NCBI RefSeq assembly: GCF_003001815.1
Contig: NZ_PVMZ01000010.1
Coordinates: 186,001-250,000, forward strand
Direction: 5' to 3'
DNA: 64,000 nt
Source of the DNA: Actinoplanes italicus
GTDB lineage: Bacteria; Actinomycetota; Actinomycetes; Mycobacteriales; Micromonosporaceae
This document shows, one piece after another, positions 25,984 through 33,965 of the stretch (position 1 is the stretch's first letter; the number at the start of each line of letters is the position of its first letter). The position numbers and the translations under genes were made by a program. The notes below the pieces were generated by a model. It saw nothing but the letters and a program-made list of their open reading frames with translations, searched no databases and was not told the DNA's origin.

Positions 25984-26634
25984 GTGGAGTGGGTGAGGAA
26001 TGTGATCAAGGACTGGCGACAGCGGCGGGCGGCCAGGCGCGTCACGAGTGGCGACGGTCGGCCGTTGAAGCCTTTTCGCTGGTGGCAGCTGCTCACCCGC
26101 GCGCTGTTCCACCTCCCGCTGTCGCCCGGCTATGCCGTCGACCTGCCGTACCGGGCCAACTCGGGCAGCGGCAAGGCGAGAGCGCATCTGTACGTCGGCG
26201 GCCGCCACCACGCCGTGTCCAAGCTCCCGGCGGCCTTCCCCGTCGAGGGCGGCACCATCGAGGTGGCGATCAGCGCCTTCGGGGTCAAGCGGTGCCACTA
26301 CGTCACCACCGCCGGCGCGGAGTGCCAGCTCATCCCCGATCCGCGATCCGCGGAGGGGCGCCGTGCCCGCGTCGACCGTGACCGCCCGGGGCTGAGCCGC
26401 TCGATCGGCTACCTCTCCGTGCTGATGCTCCTCATCGGCGTGGGCCTGAACCTGCTGCAGCTCGCCGAGCCGATCTCGGGGATCCCCGCGATCGCCGACA
26501 GCGTCGGGCGTTTCACCTCGCCCGTCCACCTGCCGATCTGGCTCAACCTCGCCCTCGCGGTCGGAGCCGCGCTGGGAAGCACCGAGCGGTCGCTGCGCCT
26601 GCGGTACAGCCTGCTCGACCAGGCCGGGAAGTGA
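25984..26634 (+). CDS. Two-helix membrane protein of unknown function
   Basis: This protein of up to 216 residues has a basic N-terminal region, a beta-rich soluble part (PYRANSGSGKARAHLYVGG and GGTIEVAISAFGVKRCHYV) and two transmembrane segments near the C-terminus (IGYLSVLMLLIGVGLNLLQL and LPIWLNLALAVGAALGS). I do not recognise the family. The start is uncertain: GTG codons at 25984, 25993 and 26002 are all possible, and the last has AGGA just upstream. It is the first gene after the TetR operators and is coupled to the CPBP protease gene by a TGATG junction, so it is probably a partner or substrate of that protease. Confidence 0.75.
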   Translation: MEWVRNVIKDWRQRRAARRVTSGDGRPLKPFRWWQLLTRALFHLPLSPGYAVDLPYRANSGSGKARAHLYVGGRHHAVSKLPAAFPVEGGTIEVAISAFGVKRCHYVTTAGAECQLIPDPRSAEGRRARVDRDRPGLSRSIGYLSVLMLLIGVGLNLLQLAEPISGIPAIADSVGRFTSPVHLPIWLNLALAVGAALGSTERSLRLRYSLLDQAGK

Positions 26635-27614
26635 TGACGATGATCAAGACCAGCCGGCTGCTCGCTCCGGGCGAGCCCCGCGTCGACCCGTCGATTCCCG
26701 CCGGAGTGGAGTACCACCGGGTGCTCGCGGGCGAGAAACGCCGGATCGGTCGCGGCATCCTGGCGATCGTCCTCCTGGCGGCGGGGCTCGTCGTCTTCCC
26801 GACGGTCATCGGCCGGGCGGCGGCGCTGCTCGACGCGCAGATGGGCAGGACCCCGCCGATCGTGGGCGGCACCGACTACACGCCGCTCTCCCACGCCGCA
26901 TCGATGATCTCCCTCGCCCTGCTCATCCCGTGGAGCATGCTCCTGCAGCGATGGCTCTACGGCGTACCCGGAGCGTCCTTGCACTCCGTGACCTCACGGT
27001 TCCGCTTCGACCTGCTCGGCAAATCGCTCCTGATCTTCGGCCCCGGCTGGCTGGTCGTCATCGTCCTGGGAGCTCTCGCGCCCGTCGCTGAGTCGCCGTG
27101 GTCGCAGACCGACCTCATCGCCCTCCTTCTGGCCACGGTGCTCCTCACCCCGCTGCAGTCGGCGGGCGAGGAGTACGGCGTTCGCGGCCTGATCTTCCGC
27201 GTCATCGGCGGCTGGACCCGCGGCTCGCGGGCCGGGCTGATCGCCGGGGTGCTGGTGTCCAGTGCGCTGTTCACGGCCGCGCACGGCGCGACCGACCCGT
27301 ACATCATCATCTGGTATTTCGTGCTCTGGACCGGTCTGGCCGTCATCACCTGGCGCACCGGCGGGCTCGAGATCGCGGTGATGCTCCACGCCGTGCTCAA
27401 CACGTTCACCTTCATCGTGGCCGCCGCCCTGCGGGTCGACCTCGGCAGCGCGACGCAGGACCGCTCAGCCGGGGTCGGCACGCCGTACCAGCTCGTCCCG
27501 GCCCTCGCGGTCATCGCCATCACGGCCGTCGTGTGGTGGTCCACCCGGAAGACGGGGCCGCTGCTCGTGCCGCCCGGCCGGGGTGGGGACAGGGGAGACG
27601 GCGTTGCTCAGTAG
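26634..27614 (+). CDS. CPBP family intramembrane metalloprotease-like protein
   Basis: This 326-residue polytopic membrane protein has the CPBP/Abi catalytic motifs: EEYGVRG with E179, E180 and R184, FTAAHG with H217, and HAVLNT with H252 and N256. These proteases (Rce1 relatives) cleave prenylated or membrane substrates in eukaryotes and mature peptides or give immunity to bacteriocins in bacteria. ATG at 26634 overlaps the previous stop (TGATG); GTG at 26631 is the other choice. The last residues (PPGRGGDRGDGVAQ) are encoded by DNA duplicated from the downstream end of the metalloprotease gene, so the natural C-terminus may have been replaced. Confidence 0.85.
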   Translation: MTMIKTSRLLAPGEPRVDPSIPAGVEYHRVLAGEKRRIGRGILAIVLLAAGLVVFPTVIGRAAALLDAQMGRTPPIVGGTDYTPLSHAASMISLALLIPWSMLLQRWLYGVPGASLHSVTSRFRFDLLGKSLLIFGPGWLVVIVLGALAPVAESPWSQTDLIALLLATVLLTPLQSAGEEYGVRGLIFRVIGGWTRGSRAGLIAGVLVSSALFTAAHGATDPYIIIWYFVLWTGLAVITWRTGGLEIAVMLHAVLNTFTFIVAAALRVDLGSATQDRSAGVGTPYQLVPALAVIAITAVVWWSTRKTGPLLVPPGRGGDRGDGVAQ

Positions 27615-27834
27615 CCGTAGCGGCTGATTGTGGTACCGGCCGTCGATCGCGGTGACGAGGTCGCCATAGGTGATGGTCTCGCCTCGCTGGGCGACATGAA
27701 TCAGGACACCGCGGCCTCCCTGCTCGAGTTGCCGGCCAGTTGAGCGCAGGCGGAGGTGAGGCCGCCCGGCCGGGGGTGGAGCCCCGGCCGGGACGGGTTG
27801 AGGGGGACGGCGCTGGTCAGTAGCCGTAGCGGCT
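27608..27834. repeat. Direct repeat pair flanking 191 bp
   Basis: The 18-bp sequence TCAGTAGCCGTAGCGGCT is exact at 27608-27625 and 27817-27834. Similarity extends about 50 bp upstream of each, including GCCGCCCGGCCGGGG. The second copy is the native 3' end of the metalloprotease gene. The first forms the end of the CPBP gene. Confidence 0.85.
27612..27761 (-). pseudogene. Possible gene remnant between the direct repeats
   Basis: One minus-strand frame reads GVLIHVAQRGETITYGDLV followed by TAIDGRYHNQPLRLLS, which looks like a true protein segment (ETITYGDL is typical of small helical DNA-repair or endonuclease-like proteins). It has no start or conserved surroundings and ends inside the duplicated DNA. 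I treat it as a decayed fragment; the family is not established. Confidence 0.3.
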
Positions 27835-28644
27835 CTTCAGGTGCCGCCACCAGTCGCGGAACATCCAGGCGTCGAACTCGGTGATCGACGCGGAGCTGCC
27901 GGCTCGCATGATGAAGTTGCTGACGCCGGAGGGGGTCCAGTCGTAGAAGTCGTCGAGACCCCACGTGTGGCCTATCTCGTGCAGCAGGATCGTCATGTTC
28001 GCCGCGTTGATGTTGTTCATGAAGTACTCGCGGCCCATCCGCTGGCCCCAGTCACCGCCGGCGCCGCCGCCGAAGCCGTCGGTCAGCCACAGTGACTGGT
28101 CGTAGTGCCGGGCGTAACCTCCGGGGCAGCGGGGATACTGCCCGTTCTGGTTGAAGAAGCGCCCGCACGGTGCCGAGCACTGCGGGGCGTTCTCGCGGAT
28201 GTCGTTGACGTAGATGTCGACCGACGTGTCGCTCCACTGGAGTTGTGCGCGGTTGCGCACGGCCCAGCCGACGACCTTGACCGGCACGTCGCCGTACGGC
28301 CACGCGTTGTGCCCGACGAGCTCGTCCATCCACTTCTTGTGCTGGCGGGCGAGCGCGGCGTGGATCTGGTCGCGCTGGGCGGCGGTCACGTTGGCCGACG
28401 AGTCCCAGCGGACGCAGTAGTTGATGTAGCCACGGTTGGCCATGATCTGGTCCCAGCCGTAGTTACGGAAGCCGTACAGGTTCCCGTTGTTGTAGGTCTG
28501 CTCCTGGTGCTGCCACACCTGGTTGAGCGGCGTGACCAGGTTGGACGGCGGGCTCCAGGTCGGGGGCGCGGCCGATGCCGCACCGGGAGCCAGGATCACC
28601 GCCAGCAGCGCGGCGATGAGTGCCATCAGGCGTCTTGTTCGCAC
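27817..28644 (-). CDS. Secreted zinc metallopeptidase
   Basis: This 275-residue exported protein has a basic start (VRTRRLMALIAALLAVILAP) and signal cleavage near AASA|AP. The zinc site HEIGHTWGLDD at residues 222-232 is the extended metzincin-type HExxHxxGxxD signature. The sequence before it contains a cysteine cluster (CSAPCGRFF) and many Trp/Tyr residues. The GTG at 28644 has GGGAGGAA four bases upstream and is preferred over the ATG at 28674. The exact peptidase family is not clear; M10/M43-like metzincins are nearest in motif. It is divergent from the arabinan locus and shares its promoter region, so it may be co-regulated. Confidence 0.82.
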   Translation of the reverse strand: MRTRRLMALIAALLAVILAPGAASAAPPTWSPPSNLVTPLNQVWQHQEQTYNNGNLYGFRNYGWDQIMANRGYINYCVRWDSSANVTAAQRDQIHAALARQHKKWMDELVGHNAWPYGDVPVKVVGWAVRNRAQLQWSDTSVDIYVNDIRENAPQCSAPCGRFFNQNGQYPRCPGGYARHYDQSLWLTDGFGGGAGGDWGQRMGREYFMNNINAANMTILLHEIGHTWGLDDFYDWTPSGVSNFIMRAGSSASITEFDAWMFRDWWRHLKSRYGY

Positions 28645-28701
28645 GGTTCCTCCCGTTCGCTCGGTTATCGACAAATGTCGATGACACGAGACGGTGCCTT
28701 A

Positions 28702-28715
28702 CGAAAACGTTTTCG
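28702..28715. promoter_or_regulatory. LacI-family operator, perfect palindrome
   Basis: CGAAAACGTTTTCG is a 14-bp perfect palindrome with the central CG typical of LacI/GalR operators. It is 58 bp upstream of the metalloprotease GTG. Confidence 0.75.
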
Positions 28716-28808
28716 GCAAGATGTACGGAGTGTTGCGATCTCGATGCGGAAGGGCGCGTGCGGAGGGGCTGGGACCTTGACAGGGTCAATCCCCGAGTAT
28801 TACGTTCC

Positions 28809-28822
28809 TGAAAACCTTTTCG
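28809..28822. promoter_or_regulatory. Second, imperfect LacI-type site
   Basis: TGAAAACCTTTTCG matches the first site at 12 of 14 positions and lies 112 bp upstream of the sugar-binding protein start. Two spaced sites would allow looping and joint control. Confidence 0.55.
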
Positions 28823-28934
28823 GTCCTAGCAGGACGAACTGAGATCGCACTCTGAGCTGCTTCTTCCCCGGCAGCATTCCCGACCATTACCGAAACTCAC
28901 CGAAACCGCGTTCGGCGGTTCATGGAGGTGCTTC

Positions 28935-30227
28935 GTGCGAAGAATTCTGCTGAGCGCCGCGCTGGCGGCGCTGTTGACGGCCTCGCTGACTGCCTGTTCC
29001 TCCGAGGACGGCGGCGGCACCGTCGCACCGCCGGCCGGCGCCGGTGTCGAGGGCGTGGACGACGGGACCGAGCTGGCACTGTGGACGCGGGCGCCGCTCG
29101 AGCTGCAGGCGAACGCTCTGGTGGACGCGTACAACAAGTCACACAAGAACCAGGTCAAGCTGACCATCGTCCCCAACGACGACTACGTGGCCAAGGTGGG
29201 TGCGGCGGCCGGCAGCGGCGACCTCCCGGACCTGTTCGCCGCCGACATCGTCTACGTGCCGAACTGGACGAACGCCGGCCTGTTCCACGACCTGACCGAG
29301 AGCATCGGCAAGCTGCCGTACGCCGACAAGATCAACCAGGGGCACGTCCAGGCCGGCACCTACGAGGGCAAGAAGTACGTCCTGCCGTTCGTCCTGGACC
29401 TGTCGGTGATCTTCTGGAACAAGACCCTCTACAAGGAGGCGGGCCTCGACCCGGAGAAGGGCCCGAAGACGCTCGACGAGTTCAAGGCGCAGGCCCTGGC
29501 CGTGCAGAACCTGAAGAAGAAGGACACGTACGGCACCTACTTCGGCGGCAACTGCGGCGGCTGCAACGTCTTCACCTGGTTCCCGATGGTCTGGGCCGGC
29601 GGCGAGGAGGTCATGGACGCCGAGGGCAAGTCGTCGAACCTGGGCGGCCCGGCCGCGCAGAAGGTGTACGGCATGTGGCGTGAGCTGCAGACCGCCGGGG
29701 CGATCGCGCCCGGCTCGAAGGACGAGACCGGCGCCACCTGGGTCGCGGCCTTCCAGGAGGGCAAGATCGGCGTGATGCCGTACCCGGCCACCCTGCTGCC
29801 GACCGCCTCCAAGAGCGTCGACGTCGGCGTCACCGCGATTCCGGGTGCCGGCGGCGGCGAGTCCACCTTCGTCGGCGGCGACGGCATCGGCATCTCCAAG
29901 GACTCCAAGAAGACCCAGCAGGCCTGGAACTTCCTGTCCTGGCTGACCTCGGAGAAGGCGCAGGTCGACGTGCTCGCCGCCGGTGGGAGCACGGTCGCCC
30001 GCACCGACCTGGCCGACAACCAGTACGCCGCCAAGGACCCGCGCCTCGTGACGATCAACAAGGCCGCGGCGTCGCCGCAGAGCAAGACCCCGGTCGCGGT
30101 CAACTTCCAGCAGGCCTTCAACGCGCCCGGCAGCCCGTGGGTCACCCTGCTGCGCAACCAGGTGTACGGCGATCCCTCGAGTCTCGAGAAGGACAACCAG
30201 GCCATCACCCAGGTACTCGGCCAGTGA
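28935..30227 (+). CDS. Extracellular sugar-binding lipoprotein of a CUT1 ABC transporter
   Basis: This 430-residue lipoprotein has a lipobox LTAC with the modified cysteine at residue 21. A family 1 solute-binding fold follows (ALWTRAPLELQANALVDAYNK near the start, later VGGDGIGISKDSKKTQQAWNFL). It would capture an oligosaccharide outside the membrane and deliver it to the two permeases downstream. GTG at 28935 follows GGAGGTG. Being first in the operon after the LacI-type sites, it is probably sugar-induced. The neighbouring arabinofuranosidases suggest arabino-oligosaccharides as ligand; that is inference. Confidence 0.9.
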   Translation: MRRILLSAALAALLTASLTACSSEDGGGTVAPPAGAGVEGVDDGTELALWTRAPLELQANALVDAYNKSHKNQVKLTIVPNDDYVAKVGAAAGSGDLPDLFAADIVYVPNWTNAGLFHDLTESIGKLPYADKINQGHVQAGTYEGKKYVLPFVLDLSVIFWNKTLYKEAGLDPEKGPKTLDEFKAQALAVQNLKKKDTYGTYFGGNCGGCNVFTWFPMVWAGGEEVMDAEGKSSNLGGPAAQKVYGMWRELQTAGAIAPGSKDETGATWVAAFQEGKIGVMPYPATLLPTASKSVDVGVTAIPGAGGGESTFVGGDGIGISKDSKKTQQAWNFLSWLTSEKAQVDVLAAGGSTVARTDLADNQYAAKDPRLVTINKAAASPQSKTPVAVNFQQAFNAPGSPWVTLLRNQVYGDPSSLEKDNQAITQVLGQ

Positions 30228-30289
30228 CGCCCGCGGCGGCGCCGGGTCCGCCGGCCCGGCGCCGCCGCACCCTGCGAAGGGAACCACCC

Positions 30290-31216
30290 GTGCCACCATC
30301 GCTCATCACCGCCCCGGAGCGGCCGGCCCAGGCCGTCGAGCCGCCGGCCGGCCGGTCGAACCGTCGGCGCCGCCGCAGCATGTCGCTGACCGGCTGGGCC
30401 TACGCCGCACCGACCGCCCTGTTCGTGCTGATCTTCTTCATCGTCCCGATCGCGATCGTGGCGCGGATGTCGGTCTCCGACTGGGGCCTGTTCACCGGCA
30501 ACCGCGGCCTCAACGCGCCGGAGAACTTCACCGACGTCGTCGACAACCGGCTGTTCTGGCCGGCGGTCGGGTTCACCGTCAAGTACACCGTGGTCACCAC
30601 GGTCATCCTGATCGGCCTGTCCCTCGGACTGGCGCTGATCGTGCAGGAGTCCAACCGCTGGAACGGCTTCCTGCGCACCTCGTTCCTGGTGCCCAGCGCG
30701 CTCGGTCTGGCGTCGGCGTCGTTGCTGTTCTACGCCATCTACTCGCCGCAGAGCAGCCCGCTCGGCTTCCTCGGCGTCTCGTTCCTCGGCACCCCGAACG
30801 CGGCTCTGTGGTCCACCGTGGCGCTGATCGTGTGGCGGTTCGCCGGTTTCTACATGCTCCTGCTGCTGGTCGGGCTGCAGGGCATCTCCGGTGACGTCTA
30901 CGAGGCGGCGCGGCTCGACGGGGCGGGACGCTGGCAGACGTTCCGGTACGTGACGCTGCCGCTGCTACGGCCGTCGCTGGCGCTGTGCACGATCCTGTGC
31001 CTCACCGGGTCGATGCTCGCGTTCGACCAGTTCTACCTGCTCACCAAGGGCGGGCCGGACAACAGCACGATCACCGTGGTCCAGCTGATCTACAACATGG
31101 CCTTCTTCGGCGGCAACAACCTGGGCCGGGCCGCCGCGCTGTCGATCATCCTGCTGGCGGCGCTGCTCGTGGTGAACGTCCTGCAGTTCCGTGGCCTTCG
31201 CGACAGGGAGGGCTGA
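30290..31216 (+). CDS. Sugar ABC transporter permease, MalF-like
   Basis: This 308-residue inner-membrane permease has six transmembrane helices and the EAA loop EAARLDGAGRWQTFRYVTLP that docks the ATPase. GTG at 30290 has AAGGGA upstream; the longer frame starting at 30137 overlaps the binding-protein gene and is rejected. It pairs with the next permease. No ATP-binding subunit is encoded in this operon, which is normal for actinomycete CUT1 systems that share one MsiK-type ATPase. Confidence 0.9.
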   Translation: MPPSLITAPERPAQAVEPPAGRSNRRRRRSMSLTGWAYAAPTALFVLIFFIVPIAIVARMSVSDWGLFTGNRGLNAPENFTDVVDNRLFWPAVGFTVKYTVVTTVILIGLSLGLALIVQESNRWNGFLRTSFLVPSALGLASASLLFYAIYSPQSSPLGFLGVSFLGTPNAALWSTVALIVWRFAGFYMLLLLVGLQGISGDVYEAARLDGAGRWQTFRYVTLPLLRPSLALCTILCLTGSMLAFDQFYLLTKGGPDNSTITVVQLIYNMAFFGGNNLGRAAALSIILLAALLVVNVLQFRGLRDREG

Positions 31217-31219
31217 CGC

Positions 31220-32026
31220 GTGTTCCGTACACCCCAGAGGATCCTGGCCGGAGGCCTCGCGATCCTGTTCCTCTTCCCGCTCGCCTGGGCCAGCGTCGCC
31301 TCGGTCAGCCCGCAGCCGGGCTCGGCGCAGATCGACGGCTGGGGCTTCGGCAACTACCGCACGCTCGCCGCCTACCAGGCCGGCATCGGGCAGTACCTGC
31401 TCAACTCGACGGCCGTGTCGCTGATGACGGTGGCGCTCACGCTGGCCGTGTCGCTGTTCGGCGGCTACGCGTTCGCGAACTTCAGGTTTCCCGGGCGCAA
31501 CGTGCTCTTCCTGGTCACCCTGGCCATTCTGATGGTGCCGTACGCGACCCTGCTGATCCCGCTGTACGTGCTGCTCAACCAGCTCGGGCTGCAGGACTCA
31601 CTGCTCGGCCTGTCGCTGGTGCTCACCATGTTCCAGCTGCCGTTCGCGATCTTCATGATGCGGATCTCGTTCGAGGCCGTGCCCAAGGAACTGGCCGAGT
31701 CGGCGCTGGTGGACGGCTGCGGCAGCTTCCGGGCGCTGTTCCACATCCAGCTCCCGGCGGTCAAACCGGGACTGATCACGGTCGGCCTGTTCGCGTTCCT
31801 GGCCGCCTGGAACGACTTCATCACCCCGCTCGTGCTGATCAGCGACTCGGCGAAGATGCCGCTCCCGCTGGCCGTGGCGAACATGCGCCAGCAGGTGATG
31901 GGGATCGTCGACTACGGCGCCACCGAGGCCGGCGTGGTGGTGCTCGCGCTGCCCTGCATCCTCCTGTTCCTCGCACTCCAGCGGCACTACGTCCGCGGTT
32001 TCATGTCCGGCGCACTCAAGGGCTGA
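31220..32026 (+). CDS. Sugar ABC transporter permease, MalG-like
   Basis: This 268-residue partner of the preceding permease has the EAA motif in EAVPKELAESALVDGCGSFR and six hydrophobic segments. GTG at 31220 lies 3 bp after the previous stop, with GGGAGGG upstream. The GH127 gene starts 3 bp after its stop, so the transporter and the hydrolase are one transcript. Confidence 0.9.
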   Translation: MFRTPQRILAGGLAILFLFPLAWASVASVSPQPGSAQIDGWGFGNYRTLAAYQAGIGQYLLNSTAVSLMTVALTLAVSLFGGYAFANFRFPGRNVLFLVTLAILMVPYATLLIPLYVLLNQLGLQDSLLGLSLVLTMFQLPFAIFMMRISFEAVPKELAESALVDGCGSFRALFHIQLPAVKPGLITVGLFAFLAAWNDFITPLVLISDSAKMPLPLAVANMRQQVMGIVDYGATEAGVVVLALPCILLFLALQRHYVRGFMSGALKG

Positions 32027-32029
32027 TCG

Positions 32030-33958
32030 ATGACGATAAATGAAACACTGACCACCGAGGCCGGCTGGATCGCGCGAGGCGGCACCCCGGTGACCCCGCG
32101 TACCGGTCGGCTGCGGCCCCTGGGACTGCGCGAGGTGCGGCTCCGGGACGGCTTCTGGCAGCGCCGCCAGCAGACGAACCGCGACAACTCGCTCGCCCAC
32201 ATCGAGCAGTGGCTGGAGAAGGCCGGCTGGCTCGGCAACTTCGACGCCGCCGTGACCGGTGACCTGCCGGCCGCCCGGCGTGGCCGAGAGTTCGCCGACA
32301 CCGAGGTCTACAAGCTGCTCGAAGCCCTGGCCTGGGAGCACGGCCGCACCGGTGACGAGGAGATCGACCGCTGCTTCCGGTCGATCGCGGCCCGGGTGAT
32401 CGCCGCGCAGGAACCCGACGGTTACCTGAACACCAACTACGGGCGGCCCGGCCAGGCGCCGCGCTACAGCGACCTGGAGTGGGGCCACGAGCTGTACTCG
32501 TTCGGTTATCTCATCCACGCCGGGATCGCCCGGGCCCGTACCGCCGGCGAGGAGGAACTGTTCGCGGCCGCGGTCCGGGCCGCCGACCACGTCTGCGACA
32601 TGTTCGGCCCCGGCGGCATCGAGGCGTTCTGCGGGCACGCCGAGATCGAGATGGCGCTCGTCGAGCTGTACCGGCTGACCGGCGTGCGCCGTTACCTGGA
32701 CCAGGCGAAACTGTTCGTCGACCGGCACGGGCACGGCACGCTGGCCGACATCGAGTTCGGCCGCTCCTACTTCCAGGACGACATCCCGGTCCGCGACGCC
32801 GACGTGTTCCGCGGCCACGCGGTCCGCGCCGTGTACCTGGCCGCCGGCGCGGTGGACGTGGCGGTCGAGACCGGCGACGCCGACCTGCTCGCGGCGGTCA
32901 CCAGGCAGTGGCGCAACACGGTCGCCAAACGCACCTACATCACCGGCGGCATGGGCTCGCGCCACCAGGACGAGGCGTTCGGCGACGACTTCGTGCTGCC
33001 GCCGGACCGTTCGTACTCCGAGACGTGCGCGGGGGTCGGCTCGGTGCTGCTGGCGTGGCGGCTGCTGCTCGCCCAGGGCGATCTGCGGTACGCCGAACTG
33101 ATCGAGCGGACCCTGTTCAACGTCATCGCCACCTCGCCGGCCGACGACGGCACCCGCTTCTTCTACACCAACACGCTGCACCAGCGGACCGTCGGCGCCG
33201 AACCGCCGTCCGACGTCCAGGTGCCACGGGCAGCCTCCAACCTGCGCGCTCCCTGGTTCGACGTGTCCTGCTGCCCGACCAACCTGGCCCGCACCTTCGC
33301 GAGCCTGGCCGCCTACGTCGCCACCAGCGACGACGACGGCGTGCAGATCCATCAGTACACGGCCGCGAGCATCGACACGGTTCTGCCCGACGGGCGCGAG
33401 ATCGGCCTCGAGATCGACACCGAGTACCCGGCGGACGGCCGGATCGCGATCCGGATCACCCGGGCGCCCGAGACGCCGTGGACGCTGTCGCTGCGGGTGC
33501 CGGACTGGGCGGCCGGCGCCACCCTCGACGGTCTCGCGATCAGCCGGGGCCTGGTGCAGCTGCGCCGCCGTTTCACGGCGGGGGAGACGCTGGTGCTGGA
33601 CCTCCCGGTCCGGCCCCGGTTGATCGCCGGAGACGATCGGATCGATGCGGTACGCGGCGCGGCCGCCGTCCAGCGCGGACCCGTCGTCTACTGCCTGGAG
33701 TCGGTGGACGTGCCCGTCGGGGTGCCGTTCGACAGCCTGCACCTGGATCCGGACACCGAGCCCGCCGACCGAGACGGCACGGTCGTCGTCACCTGCCGGA
33801 CCACCCCGCCCGCCAAGCTCGACTGGCCGTACCGCCCGCTGACCGAGGCGCCCGGTGACGGCGTCCCGCTCGAGGTCGCCCTGCACCCGTACCACCGGTG
33901 GGCCCGCCGCGGCCCGTCCACCATGCGCGTCTGGATCCCCCTCACCCCCGAAAGGTGA
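32030..33958 (+). CDS. GH127 beta-L-arabinofuranosidase, cytoplasmic
   Basis: This 642-residue enzyme has no signal peptide. It aligns by motif and spacing with the Bifidobacterium enzyme HypBA1, which removes beta-L-arabinofuranose using a zinc-bound cysteine nucleophile. The acid/base is E315 (QDEAFGDDF), and the zinc ligands are E331 and C333 (SETCAG) plus C414 and C415 (SCCPTN), C414 being the nucleophile position. HypBA1 uses E322, E338, C340, C417 and C418, with the same offsets of 16 and 2 residues between the first three. It would act on arabino-oligosaccharides after import by the transporter just upstream. The two permease genes and this gene are separated by 3-bp gaps. Confidence 0.93.
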   Translation: MTINETLTTEAGWIARGGTPVTPRTGRLRPLGLREVRLRDGFWQRRQQTNRDNSLAHIEQWLEKAGWLGNFDAAVTGDLPAARRGREFADTEVYKLLEALAWEHGRTGDEEIDRCFRSIAARVIAAQEPDGYLNTNYGRPGQAPRYSDLEWGHELYSFGYLIHAGIARARTAGEEELFAAAVRAADHVCDMFGPGGIEAFCGHAEIEMALVELYRLTGVRRYLDQAKLFVDRHGHGTLADIEFGRSYFQDDIPVRDADVFRGHAVRAVYLAAGAVDVAVETGDADLLAAVTRQWRNTVAKRTYITGGMGSRHQDEAFGDDFVLPPDRSYSETCAGVGSVLLAWRLLLAQGDLRYAELIERTLFNVIATSPADDGTRFFYTNTLHQRTVGAEPPSDVQVPRAASNLRAPWFDVSCCPTNLARTFASLAAYVATSDDDGVQIHQYTAASIDTVLPDGREIGLEIDTEYPADGRIAIRITRAPETPWTLSLRVPDWAAGATLDGLAISRGLVQLRRRFTAGETLVLDLPVRPRLIAGDDRIDAVRGAAAVQRGPVVYCLESVDVPVGVPFDSLHLDPDTEPADRDGTVVVTCRTTPPAKLDWPYRPLTEAPGDGVPLEVALHPYHRWARRGPSTMRVWIPLTPER

Positions 33959-33965
33959 TCCCCGG

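Larger units (their letters stand above)
28645..28934. promoter_or_regulatory. Divergent control region of metalloprotease and arabinan locus
   Basis: This 290-bp gap between divergent starts contains two LacI-type sites, listed separately, and a GGAGGTG ribosome site for the sugar-binding protein at about 28924-28930. I see no other gene in it. Confidence 0.7.
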
